Shown here: piece by piece, positions 25,249 to 25,890 of the stretch
How the letters are laid out: every line of letters starts with the position of its first letter
How positions within the stretch are numbered: the stretch's first letter is position 1
NCBI GenBank assembly: GCA_003153055.1
Contig: PMBV01000245.1
Span: 1 to 25,890, forward strand
Source of the DNA: Myxococcales bacterium
GTDB lineage: Bacteria > Myxococcota > Myxococcia > Myxococcales > Myxococcaceae
Length of the DNA stretch: 25,890 nucleotides
Direction: 5' to 3'
Notes under the pieces: model-generated
Seen by the model: the letters and a program-made list of their open reading frames with translations, nothing else
What the model was told of the DNA's origin: nothing
Databases searched by the model: none
Position numbers and translations under genes: made by a program

Positions 25249-25890
25249 TTAGCTCCGCCTCCAGCTCGCGACACGTCGACCTTGGGCCCGCCAGGGCGAC
25301 ACGCCGCCCGAGGAGCCGGAGGCCTTGGCCGCATGAATCGTCGCCGCCTGCTTCTCGGCCCGGTGATGGGCGTACACGGCAGCCGCGAGCATCGACGCCT
25401 TGGTCAAGGTGGGGTCGCTCTCGCCCAGGAGCTTCTGGTGCTCCCGCCCGAGGAACCCGGTGTCGTAGTCGCCGTTGACGAACACCGGGTGCTCGATGAT
25501 GTGCTTCAAGTAGCGGATGTTGGTGGTGATGCCCTTGAGCACGTACTCCTCGAGGGCTCGGCGCATGCGCAAGATGGCCTCGCGCCGCGTGGGGGCCCAG
25601 ACCGACAGCTTCGAGAGCATGGGGTCGTACACGTTGGGGACGGTGTAGCCGGCATACACGCCCGAGTCGTCGCGGAGGAACGGCCCGCTGGGCACGCGGA
25701 TGTATTGGATACGCCCCGGAGACGGCATGAAGTTCGTGCTCGGGTCTTCGGCGTAGATGCGCACCTCGATGGCGTGGCCCCTGGGCTCCACCGGCTCGAG
25801 GAGCGGGAGCACCCCGCCCTGGGCCACGTGGATCTGCCAGGCCACCAAATCGATGCCGGTCACCCACTCGGTCACCGGGTGCTCGACCTG
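25249..25890 (-). CDS. Biotin carboxylase, C-terminal part (gene continues past window edge)
   Basis: The frame is open at the right edge, so only the last ~213 residues are present. The first visible residues are QVEHPVTEWVTGIDLV, the conserved biotin carboxylase ATP-grasp segment containing the catalytic Glu and nearby residues. HAIEVRIYAEDPSTNFMPSPG and the DPMLSKL segment follow, typical of the BC C-terminal domain. After the core there is a longer tail (~60 residues, Ala/His/Arg-rich, GSSGGVSPWRAQGRR) than in short AccC proteins, as in the propionyl-CoA-type alpha chains that lack the fused carrier. It makes carboxybiotin from ATP and bicarbonate on the carrier protein encoded next. Stop TAA is 3 bp before the carrier start, so they form one operon. 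Confidence 0.95.
   Translation of the reverse strand, partial: QVEHPVTEWVTGIDLVAWQIHVAQGGVLPLLEPVEPRGHAIEVRIYAEDPSTNFMPSPGRIQYIRVPSGPFLRDDSGVYAGYTVPNVYDPMLSKLSVWAPTRREAILRMRRALEEYVLKGITTNIRYLKHIIEHPVFVNGDYDTGFLGREHQKLLGESDPTLTKASMLAAAVYAHHRAEKQAATIHAAKASGSSGGVSPWRAQGRRVASWRRS

Overview
The window looks like chromosome of a high-GC Myxococcota (myxobacterial) genome. Supporting signs are a GH9 cellulase ending in a MYXO-CTERM-like sorting tail, many lipoproteins with Ala/Gly-rich linkers, a TonB/AgmX-type C-terminal domain, an outer-membrane beta-barrel plus TPR operon resembling the Glt (gliding) and Nfs (spore coat) machines of Myxococcus, and strong GC3 bias with ATGA/GTGA stop-start overlaps. 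No rRNA, tRNA, CRISPR array or classical insertion sequence was seen.

Layout. (1) 1-2517, plus: the end of a large helical-repeat-like protein of unknown function, coupled to a small single-pass membrane protein with an AgmX/PglI-like tail. (2) 2615-7921, plus: a tightly overlapping four-gene island of less GC-biased DNA. It resembles type VI/polymorphic-toxin cargo: a LysM-like protein, a 691-aa membrane-inserting effector-like protein with an unrecognised C-terminal domain, and two small cytosolic proteins in the usual immunity/accessory position. (3) 16061-7941, minus: a vWA/thrombospondin-type-3 lipoprotein followed by a coupled operon of outer-membrane beta-barrel, two periplasmic TPR proteins and two small lipoproteins. 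I read this as a Glt/Nfs-like trans-envelope outer-membrane module. (4) 16472-20758, plus: a second vWA lipoprotein with an 18-bp repeat array and a modular secreted cellulase (GH9-CBM3-3xFnIII-MYXO-CTERM). (5) 20773-22326: an Rpn nuclease locus whose C-terminal RpnS-like module is present twice, as near-identical inverted arms flanking the catalytic part. (6) 25890-22351, minus: biotin carboxylase, biotin carrier protein, M15 peptidase, TlpA-like thioredoxin and a membrane-anchored beta-carbonic anhydrase.

The most unusual structure is region 5. The inverted arms start 6 bp before the expected internal start of the RpnS antitoxin, end shortly after the stop codon, and differ by exactly two four-residue repeats (24 bp). 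Inversion between them would swap the C-terminus of the large nuclease while keeping the frame. This could make a phase-variable defence toxin/antitoxin gene. That reading is an inference from sequence layout and what is known of Rpn proteins; the arms themselves are seen directly. All homology calls are by eye, with no database search.
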